This document shows, one piece after another, positions 1 to 14,057 of a stretch of 64,000 nucleotides of DNA. Both the position numbers and the translations under genes were made by a program. The notes below the pieces were generated by a model that was not told the DNA's origin, did not search any database, and saw only the letters and a program-made list of their open reading frames with translations. How positions within the stretch are numbered: the first letter of the stretch is position 1; the number at the start of each line of letters is the position of its first letter. The DNA comes from Linyphia triangularis (lineage: Eukaryota > Arthropoda > Arachnida > Araneae > Linyphiidae), in NCBI GenBank assembly GCA_963978545.1, contig OZ021732.1, positions 63,030,714 through 63,094,713 of the forward strand, in the 5' to 3' direction.

Positions 1-3000
1 AATAAATTTAAATCTTAAAACTCTGCATGGACAGCGGATGAGATTGGTCAAGATCCATAGCAGCGGCCAATCTACAAAGTTCCACATTGGAATTGGCCAG
101 TGTTCAGTGATATTGGCCAACATATTTATGCTACTGGGAGAATAGTAAGTTTTTCCACTTAAAATGCATAAGAAAGTAATTATTTGGTAAAAATAACATT
201 GCTAATATATATCTAGGATTCAAATATAATTATTCCTCAGTTGCTTAGTTAGATAATGGAAATGTTGTGGCGCAAATGCTGTACTACGCCATAACATCGT
301 TAGAACAAAATCTAAACGATTAAGATTAATCTGCATATTAGGTGGGTTCACTTAACGGGAGGGAAAACCCCCATGCATTCACGTCATGAAAGTGAAAAAC
401 TTTCAGCCGGCAGCCTAACCATCGACGAGTTACTATTATTCAGAATCACAATAGTCAGCGTGTCTACATCACATGCGAGGTGAAAATTCCGCCTCTGAGC
501 CGTGAGTTTAGCAATTCTTTTCAGTTGAACTTTGATGTTCATATTTCACTGCGTTACTCTTCTCTACTTCACATCTGATGGTAGCGACCCTTAAAAGAGT
601 AAGATTGAATTCTCAGAGCATGTAACAGAGAGGAGCAAGACTGGTTCGTGAAGCGAATAAATTAAGATTGCGAAGTAATTCTCGAGGATTGGTGAACATT
701 AGCGGTCCTAATCAGAGCATCCTAGTTCATATATAATTTAACAATATCAAATTACTAATTGACAAAAATGATTCCAAAATTATATTAAGACTAAATGTTT
801 AAGGTTTTATAAAAAATTATGTACTTATATTTCTTAGCTGGAGGACAATAATATTATAATATTTTAATCCTACTATTTCTTTTGTGTATATTGGTATAGT
901 GAGTTTTGGTGAAGTTGTATAGTTTTTGGCACATAATAATTGGTTGTGCAAATTGACTCATCAACTCGCTACTATTATTTCCACTTTTATTTTCTTCCCT
1001 CCCATCGAAATGTTTAATGAGTAAAATCTTTCAAAAACTACATATTTAAGAAATGCATTAGAATACAAACAAATTGAAAGGTACAAAAAGTTGTATCATT
1101 TTATTTTTTTATGTATCATTGGGCATCAAGTTAATTTTTAAATTACATAATCAAGAAAAACAAACATTATTTACCCCATTTCCCATGCTTTTTCCTGTCG
1201 ATTTTTTAAAAAAAAATTCAAAGTGTCAATGGTTATCATGGCATACATTTTGGGTGCTTAATAACTTTTTGTTTAATTTTTTTTCTTTAAATAACGTTAA
1301 AAAATGAAGAATTTTTTTTCTTAAAATCAACTTGAGTGTTTTTATAGTTTTTATTACATAAGAATATGAAGACAAAAAATTTGTTGAAAATATTATTGTA
1401 TTACATAGTTTGAGGGCATTTATAATATTTTTGCAAGATATTCTATGAGATATTCGCAGTTTTGCTTTTCTAATAATTTTAGAATATGAGTTGGTATTGT
1501 TTCTGTTTTATTATAATTATCTTTTTTTTTTTTTTTTTAAATTATGTCATACACTACATAAACTTTGGTAAAAAGATTTTTTTTTTCTGTTTTGAAACAA
1601 AAATCTCTTAAATCACGCAGTTCTGTAGGAAACACTACTTATTAAATTGTACAAAATATCACATTGATATAACATCTTAAATTAATACCAATGAAAAATA
1701 CAATTGAACTTCTCAACCAAATAACAGCTTGATACCAATGCAAATTTAATTGGAAAAATAAGCCAAAAAATACACAACATTTACACAGCATATTGATTGC
1801 TTCTTTCATAAGAAGAAATATGAAGCGTTAAAATGATAAACCTATTTCAGATATTAAGCTTAGGCTTGGTGTCATGAATATCGGAGATAGCTTGTACAAA
1901 GTCCGTCCAGGTGATGGTTTTCCCACATATCTCTTTTTTTTATTCAGAACTCGAGTGTCAGTAAATCGAGAAACGTTCGTGAGATGACAGGAAATAATCG
2001 ATTCTTTCAATAACGTACTTCAGGAATCTTGCGTGTTTTGTAAATATTTATAAACGTAATTTTGGTAGATGATGTTAAGCGGTTGCTTTTTCTCAATTGA
2101 TTTAAATGTGCTTCGAACTGTTGTATAAAATGTCGTGTCTGTATAGGAAGGGATTTGAGAGGTGCGTGGGTGTATAGTGAATTGTTACGTTTAATATAAA
2201 ATTTAAAGTAAAATATTATCTAAATTTAAATGATGTATTCATAGAGTTCCTATTTGTAATGATTTATGGGACAATGGAGTTGTATATATTTATATTAAGA
2301 CTCGTGTGTTTTGGTAAACTTGCCGGTCTTCATACACATTAACCCACATTTTATGCTTTTTCAATCTTACACAAGGACATTTCTAGGTGTTTGTATAAAG
2401 AGTAAAACCGTTACTAATATCTGTAAACATAATTGTGTATTTTTTATAATTAATTAGATAACGTATTAAAATTTTTTGAAAAACGAAAACTTGTGTGTAC
2501 ATATTTACTTTCAGTATATTGCTGCTAAATTTAGGCAATAAAAATATGTATTGATAATATGTAATGCCATTTTCTAATGATATTTAAGGATGCTTACTTA
2601 CAGTTAGCATATATCTTAAAATTAAATAATTGACATTTTAATTTGATAAAACTCTTCATATAAATTATGATGCATTGAGGCTTTATTTTTTAACTTCATA
2701 TTTTGTAAGTTGTATTTTGAAACATTATTCAATTATATATATTTACTGATTTTCCAAAAAATTTTAGCTTTCTAAAAGTAGACATCAAGTAACTTTTGCA
2801 AAGATTTTTTCTGATTAACATAATTGATGGTGAATGTTGAAACTCTCTACAATAAATCCTTTTATTTTATTCTCAGTTTGTAATTGAAATATGATAATAG
2901 AAAACAAATTATGAAGTTCTATAATTTCCCCACTATTACCCAAAATATATGAAGGGATAAAATAGTGACTTCACATAAACAGTTAATGAACCTTCAATAT

Positions 3001-3535
3001 ATGACTTGACGATTAAACTTAATGATTTGTTTTATAATACTTAAATTATAAGAGTTTTCAGATAAATCATACTGTTAATTATTCAGTTTATTATTGTAAA
3101 AGTACATGCCAATGTCCCAGAAATGTTCCGAAATTTAAAATCATAAAACTTATTATGAATAACATAATAACGTGTAATTATAAAAATAATTAATTTTAAT
3201 ACCTATTTAAAAACTTATTATATTAAAATAGGAATAAATACGAAGATTTTTGTGTGTTGTGAATGATTTCAAATGAAAAAAAAAAAAAAAGATTTTTGTT
3301 TTTTCGTATTAAAATTACTTCTTTACAAAATATCAATGGAAAGTAATTTTAAAAATCACTTTTCTTAAGTTATTTAAATATCACAATGTTTCTAGCGGAC
3401 ATTTTATTTTAAATTTCTAACTATTTTTTAAAATGCTATCTGGAAATGGATTCGCATTTACTATAATGATAGTAAGTAAGTCATAAAATATTACATATAA
3501 TATAGTGTGACATGTGGTATAGTGATAATATGCTA
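1..3535. other. AT-rich noncoding DNA downstream of the receptor gene
   Basis: No supported gene. Positions about 350-720 are clearly richer in G+C than their surroundings but hold no convincing reading frame in either strand. A repeated TTGGCCA-type motif occurs near 64-118. Poly-T and poly-A runs occur near 1521 and 3280. Short ORFs here (for example near 1074-1307 and 1828-2010) show no recognisable motif. Confidence 0.6.
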
Positions 3536-4982
3536 CAGTGGTGGTCAGAATTATAAATACAACTGGAAATTGCCCAGAATTTTTTCATTTCTGAAGTAAA
3601 TAAAGTGAAATGCATACATACAATGCTTTTTTATATTAGTAATCTTTGTAGAATGAAAACATTGGAAAATTCCAAAATGTGAGTCTTTTGCTATAATTAA
3701 GAAAAAATTTCATTGTAAAAACTGGCCAAAATTATAAAGACAATGAATATTTCGCCCTGAAATACAATAATAATTAATAATCTGCCCCTTTTTCACAATC
3801 ACTTTTATGAGTCTTGACGTGATGGAGTTTGAAAGTTCATTCAGAACGTCCTTGGAAAAATTTTATCCTGGATTTTGCTATCTTCTTTTGTTATTGAATA
3901 TCATTGTTGTAAATATCTGTGGCAGAATACCTCACAGACTTTCCATCTGTCCATATAATTTAGATTGGGGCTTCTGGCCGATCAGTCAAGTAGTTTCACG
4001 AAATTAGCATCAAACCATGATTTTGAAGTTTGAGAAACATGTACTTAGTCATTGTCCTGCTTGAACTAATAGTTTCCACTCGTAATTAAAGGTGCTTCTG
4101 GCAAAAGATTGTCGGAAAATATATCTTCATAACTCTTAGAATTCATTATACTCATTACAAAAACTATTGGAGCAGCTCCTTCAGTGGCAAAACCTCTACA
4201 GTCCATTACTGAGTCATCTTCAAACTCTTTGAGGAAATTTCGTTTTCTGTGCGGACATCATACCAGAAGTATTGAAATCCAAGTGGTCCATTAAAATTAA
4301 AATTATTCTAATCGGAAAAAAATAACATTATCCCACCTTTTCCCCAAAGGAATGCATTTTTGGATAAACTCCATCCTCAGTATCTTATGAACTTTTCTAA
4401 GAAGAGGTCATAACATTAGTTTCTCACAACGAACATTTTTTCTTTTCTTTGTAAAACACATCGCACATTTCGAGCACTGCATCGTAAGTTTAATTTTCGT
4501 GTAAATTAATTCCACTATTTGGAACAATCTCGCCTTATTATCATTGTTTTCTCCCACAAAGATACATAAGATGGCCTACTTATATGTCTCTGCCGTCCAT
4601 ATTTGTCAGGAGTTTTAGGAAAATTATAAATGACCGTTCTCGATCTATTCAGCTTTGTCGCAATTTGACGTCCTGAATTTGAAGTCCTGAAATTTTAAAA
4701 ACAAACACTTTGCGTCTCTCACTTGCAAATTTTGCTTTTTAGAGCACCCAAATACAGTTGTCCTTATAATTTTGTCCATTTCACATGGCTTTCTAAATAC
4801 AAATACATTTTATAAATATGAATTTCCCATATATTTCCATAATATTTAATAATAATAGTTTCCACATATAAAAATTGCTTCATTTATCATTGGTTTTTAT
4901 CCATAAAATTTGCATAATTGTCTGGCCAAATGTCACCAAGATTTGGCGATTTTTCCTTTGTTCATATAATTTTAACCCTGTG
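3536..4982 (-). mobile_element. Tc1-family DNA transposon, decayed
   Basis: The 1.45-kb element is flanked by TA and has degenerate inverted ends (CAGTGGTGGTCAGAATTATA on the left; the right end reads CACAGGGTTAAAATTATA inward). On the minus strand the broken transposase is readable. An N-terminal helix-turn-helix (IATKLNRSRTVIYNF, then PDKYGRQRHISRPSY) lies near 4560-4690. A catalytic part resembling QQDND...W..N.V..L..S.RSPNLN lies near 3920-4070. Stops and frameshifts are scattered through all frames. Size, TA target site and motif order match Tc1 elements, with DD34E chemistry in intact members; this copy cannot be active. Confidence 0.85.
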
Positions 4983-5459
4983 TATGTTAAATTTTGCTAT
5001 AATAAGTTAGATTTGAGTAGATATAAATAAAAAGCCAGTAGTAGATAAATAGTTTTATTTTTCGTAAGCTCTTACACCTATTTTTTATAAAAGTGACCAG
5101 TTTGGCCATGTACATATATTCTATGTTCCATACAACATTGGTTCTCTAAGTTGAAGGAAAGTAAGTCCACGTAAAAACAATAAATATCAACCTAATACAG
5201 CATATACATGATATATAACAACATTTTCAATGTGATCATTCAGAAGGTAAATAATATGTTGTTCCCAATAAAAAAAAAGTGAACATAGAAAAACTATTTC
5301 AAATGCTAACACTCAAAAATACATATATTTTTACTGCATGTAGTACTTTTCTTCCATTCCTTCGTAGAAAACATTCTTAACATTATTTAAAAAGTTTTTA
5401 TTTTCTGTGCAAATCAGCATTGTTGTTCCCGTTGTGCAAACACGTATACTTAATCTGAA

Positions 5460-5490
<31 letters not shown>

Positions 5491-8064
5491 GGTTATTCTG
5501 CAAGCCAAAATCGATTTTAGACTAAACTAGAGCAGCATTGGACACACTGAAAATTAATACTCATACAAAAGGTGATTTATTTCCAGGCATTCCTTGTAAG
5601 AGGTTGCACACAGATAACTAGGAATCGTATAGAAATGCATAGCGAAAAAGGATTTTCTGAAGAATACCTGGACTTGCACGGAATCGCTTAGAATATTCAA
5701 AATTCTAAGCGACTATGACAATTCAAACAACATATTTTATCTATGTTACTTTTTTTCATATACAACAAGATTCTATTTTTAAGTAAAATGTATTGTTTTA
5801 AATAATACAAAAAGGAAAGAAACGTTGTATATCATGTTATTTTTTTTATTGACGTTTATAGTTTTTCTCAGAAGGGGTGATCGACATATTAAAACTTAAT
5901 AATCAAACTTTAAATTTTAATAGTTATTCCAAAACATTATTCCATATTAGGATTTAGCATATAAATAAATGTCGTAATACCAAAATTTTTAAATTTTTGT
6001 TTAGTAGATAATGGTTATTAAAATATGACTAACTCAACTACTATTTAAAAGAAAAATCAAGTTTTAAGCATAAATGAATAAAATTCAATATACTGTTTTT
6101 AATATATATTTTTGCTTTACAATTCCAAGATTTTGTTTTGGCTTTCTAATATCCGCATGACCAATTAAGCATTGTAACGGGAATCCATGTTTTCTACGTG
6201 TACGAAACTCTTCTTATAATCTTGTAACTCTAGTCCCTTGTTGTCTTATGCATATTATCATACTTGCACAAATATTAAAAAAAAAAAAAGAAAAAAAAAA
6301 AAAAGGAAAGTTATACCAAAGAGGTTATAACTTGTTATTTGTCGGGACAAACTAATCTGTCTCAAATCGTCTTTAGCTTGCAACAGATACATACAGCAGA
6401 TGCACTAAGTACATTCTTAACACTTATAAATATTTATCTAATTTTTGCAAAAAAAACACACTTCCACATATAATGTAAAAGTTATAGATATTTTTTAAGA
6501 AACATGATTGGTTTTATATTATTTCAAATGTGCCAGCAATAGAAGAAAAACTATGTTGAAACAATTAGGTTCAATTCATGATCATTTTTGAAACTTTATA
6601 TGCTTGTTACTTCCGAAGAATGGAACACACCTATCATTATCACTTTGTGAATAAAATAGAAGTCAATAAGATGTATAAAAAAATAATCAATGTTATATCA
6701 AATCCAAACTAAAACTTTTTTTAATCATTTTTAATAGTTCTGTCAACATGTCACTTGACGAAAAAATAAATTTTAAAAATCAAATAATTGACAATCAATC
6801 TTTATAAACATTTCGTGAATATTTTGTATCAATGATTTATTTTAAATTAAACGTAACATTTTTGGAGACACAGGTGGTTTTATTTGGAATTGAACATGAA
6901 TGAAAAGTAAAATAATGAATAATTTATTTATATGTGTTATTATTATTTATTTATGACACATTATTAAATTCTATTATTTATAAGATTATTATAAATTAAG
7001 AGCATTAAAATCAAAGTTATTCAATTCAATTGTTTCTGTAGTGTGTGGTAAAAAAATAATATGGTATTTTCATCAATTGGCATTATCAAGAGTCAATTGT
7101 AATTTTTTCCCCATAAGATAAGTAAGCAATCATTCGATTGGTTTTAACAGTCCATGACTACAAATCATTTTAACCAACATAACTAAAATATTTTCATCTC
7201 ATAACTGATTATTTAAATAACATATTAAATTAAACATTATGTAAGTTTAGAATGATTTTAAAGTAACAAGATTTTAAAACTAGATTATTCTCTAACATTT
7301 GTGAGTAGGGCAATGACATTTTTCAGAAATTTAAAAAAAAATCGGATTTTTCAATTTTTTGAATCGCAAAGTAAACGTTAAAGTAATTTGTTTTTACCAA
7401 CAGTAGAAACTTTGCATACAAATTGTAATTAGCACTCACGGTCTACATTACTACATTACAGTGGCAATCAATCTTTTCAAACATTTCGTGAATAACTCAT
7501 GTCAGTGTTTTATTTTGAATAGCAATCAGTGATTGTTCATAGATACCAGATACTTATAGTGGTATCTATATATGAAATTTTACTTTCTGTAGAAGAAAGC
7601 AGATTTTTTCTGAAAGCAATGCTTCCATTACTCTACTCTCAAGTTTTTCACAAGTTTTGTTCCTTTGTATCACCCTTTACTTATTTAATAATCAACGCTC
7701 TTACCGATTACTCTAAAAATAGAAGTAAATATTAAAATGTTTTGAAACTACGATAATAATGTTAGGAATAGTTTGTTACATATTTAAAATTAAAATTAAT
7801 TAAAAAAGTGACATGCCTCAATAGTTTATTTACTAGTAGCATTCGTCATTAGTATTTTTATTACTAAATTTTTCATGTTAGGTAAGTGTTGTTTTAAAGC
7901 CAAATTAATAAGTTATTAGGCATTAAAAAAAGAAAATTAATCAACATAATTTAATGCTTTGTTGGTTTCTTCACTATAAGTATTTGTCAAAAAAGGTAAC
8001 ATGCCTTAATTTCTAGAAGTAGTTCTCATAGATCATTCAATCTTGAGAAAGAACACACCTTAAG

Positions 8065-8480
8065 AACTCCGAATAAGGATCATTCCTTATACTTTGCATA
8101 TGACCCAGTTCATTTTTATAAAACCTATACTTTGTATAAAATATTGAGATTTGATAAGAGGGTACAAAAATAGTTACCTAATGAAATGGAAAAAATAAAA
8201 AATTCGGAAATTGCTTTTTAAATTTTCATTTATATAATAAATCAAATTTGTTTTTATGTATAAATCTTTTAAAATCTAAAGACATGACGTCAGGATTTTA
8301 AATATAAAATAAAATATATTAGACGCTATTTTCAAGTTTTTAATTATGCCATTTCATTAAGTGTTCATTTTCGTACCTACTCACCAAATTTGAAGGTTTT
8401 ATACTAAACAGTTTCTTAATGAACTGGATCCAAAGATTGTAACGTAGGGAGTATAGGTAATGATCTTACTTAGAGTTTCT
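8065..8480. repeat. imperfect inverted repeat, foldback/MITE-like
   Basis: The left arm (about 8065-8205) and right arm (about 8345-8480) are reverse complements with scattered differences. Shared stretches include GATCATT.CCTATAC, CCAGTTCATT, ATAAAACCT, GGTAC.AAAAT and TTAATGAAATGG. The spacer is AT-rich. No coding content and no clear target duplication were found, so the transposon class is open. Confidence 0.6.
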
Positions 8481-10239
8481 CTGACTATTCATGAACACAT
8501 GGTGCTACAAACACTGGTAAAAATAGAGTTATTGTTGTAACGTTACGCAGAACTTAAGATCAGACACTGTACATTGCCGTCTAGTTTACAGTAGTGGTAC
8601 ATCAAGAACAATTCAAATTCATATTTCTCTACACATCAAACAAGGAATCTAAGGCTAAATCCCAGTTTACGGTAGATTCGTAAAAATAATTCAGAAGTGG
8701 GATGACTTCCTTAAATTGTAATTGTGAATCAAGTTATTTTATTAGGCGATGTTTCTCTCTTTGCTATAAATTGTATTATTCCTAAAAGAGAAGGCAAATC
8801 TATACGATAAACTAGGATTCGGCCAATATCTAAATGCATTGTACTACTGAACTGGATGATATAGTGTACTATTTATGGTCCAGTAAATTGGTCAAAAGTA
8901 TTCGATTCAGAACAAATCTCAATGTTTAGTTCTTCGAATGTCTAAGGGACTGTATAACTATTTATACTAGGCATTGTTATAGTATAAAAATGACATCGTA
9001 CCTAAGAAAACCACAAAAATGCATTCTGTATAAAATCCTCCATTGTTCAAATTCCTTTATGAAAATGAAAAAAAAAAAACTAATTTGATATAATTGATAC
9101 ATATTTTCTCTCTATGTATAGCTCATTTTAAATAGTTAACTTTTGTTTCTTTTAGCAATATTCAAATAAAATTGGTCTAATCAGTATATGTAAGCATTAT
9201 ATATATCCAAACCAATAAAAATTACAAATTTATTAAATTGTGCCAGTGGTAATCACATACGATTCAGTCAAGAGTTTATGCCTAAATTAATGAAAAAAAG
9301 TTTAGTACTAATGTTCCTAAATCTAAATATTCTAAAAAATACAGTCAGTGAAGAAAGTTTAAGATCGCGATGGTTCTTATACGTATTATAATTAATACAA
9401 TTCAAATTAAATATTTAATAATATATATTAGTATAATGATTCATAAAAAATAGTACACCATTACAGATAGCAATATTAGTGAGTTATGTTATTTATTTTA
9501 GTAAATATTGTCTTTTTACTAACGCCTTTGAAAAAATATTAACTAACAGCATAAACATATTAGTTATAAAGTATATTTAATGTGGGTTTGTATAAAGTAA
9601 ATCATCTATTCATTTGCAGAACCTGTAAGTAATATTTAGTACACATTTTCTGTGGCAAATATTCAGCAACATAATGCTGCAAAAGATGAGATATTTTTTT
9701 TTTTTAAATATTAAACCGAAAGACTGAAAATGTTTTCTTTATGTTCAATCATTGACTGAATGCCACAAAACAATTACAATATTGTATGACATCTTGAGAA
9801 CCAAATTTTTTATTAACTTAGTATTATTGCTTCATTAATTCTTCCCGTGTCGCACACGTACACATTTTAATAATTGCATTACAGATTTATATCACTTAGC
9901 AATTACATCAAGCATCAAGTTATTGTGTTTTTTGTGATATCATGCATGCATTCAATCAAATTATTATTATGAATTATTAATTTTAATATTTTTATTTTAA
10001 TATGTACAAAAAGCATCATGACAAACTTTTGCCACTGACAATTATAATATTGAAATAAGAGTTGATTGTTATTTAAATTAGAAATAAATATAATTTCTGT
10101 GATACGTATCGGTGGGCTGACAAGTATTTGTGTACTGTTTTTTGTAAAAGTTCTTTAACCCAATTTTTAGCTTTAAAGAGAATTTGTGTTCTTCATTATT
10201 TTTTTCAACTTGAAAGAAAAAGTATTTGAAGATAACAAT

Positions 10240-10800
10240 AACTATAAATAGTGGCATGTTATGCAAATTGCAAATATTTAAAAAACAAAAAAAAGAAAAT
10301 AAGTAAGAATATTTAAATTACTATTTGAATAATAAATTGCATAATAAATCTCCATTGTCAAAAAAGTAAGGAAATGTATTGATTTAATTAAAAACTAAAG
10401 AAGTCTATGTATTAAACTAAATAACTTTATTCAAAAGTATTTTAGGTAAATAAATAAATTTTGAAAAATAGTTAATAAACTCTTAAATAACTTTGATAAT
10501 AATAAATAATAACTTTTTAAACTTTTTAATTAATAAAACTTTGAACTATAACTAAAAATAGTGGCATGTTATGCAAATTGCAAATATTTAAAAAACAAAA
10601 AAATAATATGGGTAAGAATATTTATATTTATATTTGAATAATAAATTGCATAATAAACCTTCCATTGTCAAAAAAGTTAAGAAGTGTATTGAGTTAATTA
10701 AAAACTAAAGAAGTCTATGTATTTAACTAAATAACTTTATTCAAAAGTATTTTTAGTTAAATAACTAAATTTTGAAAAATAGTAATTAATATCTTCTTAA
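10240..10800. repeat. tandem duplication, ~310-bp period, two copies
   Basis: Positions 10240-10485 and 10550-10800 carry nearly the same sequence, seen in AGTGGCATGTTATGCAAATT, CATAATAAA, CCATTGTCAAAAAAGT and AAAACTAAAGAAGTCTATGT. Divergence is limited to small indels and substitutions. There is no coding content. Confidence 0.85.
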
Positions 10801-13028
10801 ACAACACTTTGTATTTTATCACTTTTCGGAAGATTTGAGCACCTATCTCACCATTTATACTGACCAGACCATTTAATTTAATTTCCTTTTGTTTCCTATC
10901 AAGAATCAAAATTTATATGAGATAGTTGAAAACTTTATGTTAATTTACAAAATGACAGTACACTAAATTTGTATAGAATTATTAATTTAAAACAAAGTGT
11001 ATCTTTTCAAATACCAGTTAGACTGGGAGAGACAATATAGACCAAAATGGCCCTTAAAGTTAGAGCAGAAGACACATAATATCAAATAAAATATCTTTAT
11101 ATCTTTTTTGTGCGATTTTCAAATGGAATATTACTTAATATTTATGAAAATGAAAAATTATATCTATTGAACCAGTTACTTGATAGAGTCCACTTATAGC
11201 TCTCAATTCATATAGCCAACAGCACTTCTCTGAACAGATGAAAATGAAAAACATTTGAAAAGCAAACAATTATACAATTTTCTAGAACTGTATATAGAGT
11301 ATACATTTCCATTACAAAATCTCTTTTCGACAATATGCCCAATTATCTAGGCATTTTCATTAATTAAATGTAGGGTTTGCCTTCATTTGTATTTTAGTTA
11401 AGTTTCATTGGATTATCATCCTCAGTATCGACTATATATTTTTAAACATTTATAACAGACTCAGTTATTAATCCATCAACATAAGTTTTTAGAAATATTG
11501 TATCTCTATTTATTCAATTTAAAATGTCTCAAGACTTTCCATTTTTGTTTTAAATATCCCTTGTAAAATTTTATCCTTTTATATAAAGTATCCTTTTGTC
11601 AGTAATCTTCAAATTAAATTGAATTATATTTTGCATCATTTATGTTTAAGTGCCAAAAAAAATATTATTTGTTAAATAATGTTCAAGTACCTTACATATT
11701 TAAAATTAAGTAGCACCATCGTAAACATGTGGGAAAGAGTTAATTTTCATTAAAAAAAGCTAACTACATAAAATAATTATATACAATATTCATAGTAATG
11801 TGTAATAAAAAAATTATAACCAATATGAAATACATGTATATAATGAATGAAGTCAATAATGAACTATCATTGTCTTCCTTTGTTGAAATTTTAATTATCC
11901 AAAATTATAGAATAAAACGAGTATTGTAAACAATAGAAAAAAAATTATCTTTATTACTTTAAAATAAGAAATAATAATACAAAACAAATGTTACTTCAGA
12001 TATTGACGCGGTTGAAAACTCTGTTTATTACATTCTCATGTTCAGAATCAATTTATAATCGTCAACCCCCTGACGAAGTCGTAATAGACTAATAATCTTT
12101 TTCCAGTCTCCTTTTTGATTTATTCATATTTCATTAGTGTTTTTACAAAATTATCGATCTAAAATTTTCTGATTTTTGAAAAAAAAAATACAAAAAAATT
12201 ACCCATTATGTAGCAGAAACGGAATACATACACACATACCTATTATCATATTTTTTTTTTTCAAAACTGGTTGCCATGTTAGTACTTGTTATTTCATATT
12301 ACATATACATTACAAAGAAATCCTCACTAACTTTCATGCTGACTTATTACTAATTTTCCTTACCACCCTGGCGATAGACTTTTACACAATATATTGTTAA
12401 CATAAGTAATATGTCTTAAATAAGGAATCTCCTATGAATGCTTAATTTCATACTTAACAAGGATATTTCACCAGTGCAAATTCTTCTATAAGTTACACTT
12501 GATTAAATGTATTGGATATTTACTTGTAAAACAGAAACATCCAAGGTATTTGATACGAGGGAAACGTTATATTTACTTGTTCTTTTGCTTTCTTTCTAAT
12601 TAGAAAAATTCTATAGAGCTAAACTATTATGAAGGTAACACTTATTGCATTAAGTATATCTAAATTTTGATAATTAACTGTATAATTTATTAAAGTGTAG
12701 TGAAGTTTGCATTATAGGATGCATTCCCAAAATTCTATATGGATATTCAGTTAGAAAATAAGAAAAAAGGGTTAGAGTTGCCACTTTTTTTTTTTTTTTT
12801 TTTTTGATTTTAGAAAACATTTTAAAATTCTTGACAATAATCGTTCAGCAGATTTTTTATTTTTTCGTATTCAAGAATCAATGTGACTTTGACTTTCAAA
12901 AACTAAATATGGGAATTTTTTTTGAGAGATACACATTACAAACAGAATCCAATGTATCATAATTAAAAAAGACACAAAATATTCAGGCCATGAAGTGCCA
13001 ATGCAGCAGCAGTATAGTGTTATATATA

Positions 13029-13055
13029 TTTATTAGTCTTTTTAACTAGTTTATT
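13029..13055 (-). other. candidate polyadenylation signals for the nAChR gene
   Basis: Two AATAAA motifs on the minus strand (plus-strand TTTATT at 13029-13034 and 13050-13055) lie about 520-545 nt past the stop codon. Position and motif fit a 3' end, but AATAAA is frequent by chance in DNA this AT-rich. Confidence 0.3.
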
Positions 13056-13574
13056 AAATTATTAAATGTGCAAAAAATTGCTTATCTTGCATTGTTATGT
13101 AGAGTTTAGAGGCTCCATTGGAACTGCATTACCAACTGAATCGTGCCTAGCCTGTGTTTTAATTCCAAACATAATTACAACAAGGCAGTGAAGAACAGTG
13201 ACAGTAAAAATTTTAAACAGGTAAGGTAATATTACAGAGCCTTGAAGATATCAAACTCATCTTTCAGAGATTAGGTCAAAGAAATTTCTCATTGCTATAT
13301 TTCAAAAATTGGTTAGAGGAAATCTATTTTTCTCTTATCTTAACTGTCAATTACATGAATACGTTGTCCATGACATTCATCAGGAAGTCCTCATGATACT
13401 ATGAGACTCTGAAGATCAAGGACGTTCTCAATATCAAGGAAACGTTCAAGAAACTCTTTTGACTTAAGCATATTAACAGTATATCAAGGAAACCCATCTG
13501 TGGCAGATAATAATAGCATCAATTACCATATACAACAATAAATATACGTAATGCTCCATCCAGAGAATGTGCTG

Positions 13575-14057
13575 TCAGGCTATAAGATGTGGCGCAGAGA
13601 ACAGACAGATAAAGGTAGACAACACTGTAAACGCTGTGAAGAGGATCAGACATAACCTATCCACCACCATGGCCGCATATTTCCATTCAGCAATGATCTC
13701 ACCAACTCTGTCTTCCCTCTTCATTCGGCTCGTAACGTACCTCAGTTCCCGCAAGATGGCGCTCAGATCTCTCTGTGTCTGGAAGCAACCTCGGACTGTG
13801 GCGGGTGGTTCGTCAGTAGGGGGAAATGTGGCGCTGTTGTTCCCTGCTGTTGGAGGTGTGGACGCAGCGTTGTTCTGGTGCTGGAACGCGTGGACGTCGT
13901 CTATGTCGAGCACGTTGGCGAGGAGGCTCTTGGAGGAACGCTCGCGAAGCTCGAATTCTCGTTTAGAATTTATGAGGAGACCTTTGCGCTGGAGTTTGGG
14001 CTCGGGTCGTTTCATCATGAGGAGCCGTGGCAGCCAACCAAGGAATACAGAACGTAT
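13575..14057 (-). CDS. nAChR terminal exon: cytoplasmic loop, MA helix, M4 and stop
   Basis: This 483-bp exon starts after acceptor aatttcag with [18 protein letters not shown], the end of the conserved post-M3 motif. A variable loop of roughly 60 residues follows, with a Pro/Ala/Thr/Asn-rich middle. Then come the amphipathic MA helix ([17 protein letters not shown]), [14 protein letters not shown] leading into M4, and the end FSAPHLIA with stop TGA at 13577-13575. The reading frame is open over the whole exon. The loop is the least conserved part, as usual for the family, and would carry trafficking and phosphorylation signals. Confidence 0.95.
   Translation of the reverse strand: MRSVFLGWLPRLLMMKRPEPKLQRKGLLINSKREFELRERSSKSLLANVLDIDDVHAFQHQNNAASTPPTAGNNSATFPPTDEPPATVRGCFQTQRDLSAILRELRYVTSRMKREDRVGEIIAEWKYAAMVVDRLCLILFTAFTVLSTFICLFSAPHLIA

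Larger units (their letters stand above)
4983..13028. other. AT-rich noncoding DNA with simple repeats
   Basis: No gene is supported. Homopolymers occur at 5465-5490 and 6277-6304. A pair of similar ~60-bp direct repeats around 6790-6845 and 7457-7520 shares AAACATTTCGTGAATA. The inverted and tandem repeats listed separately lie at 8.1-8.5 kb and 10.2-10.8 kb. Short ORFs (7529-7735, 10078-10266, 12176-12400) are low-complexity and unrecognised. Confidence 0.6.
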
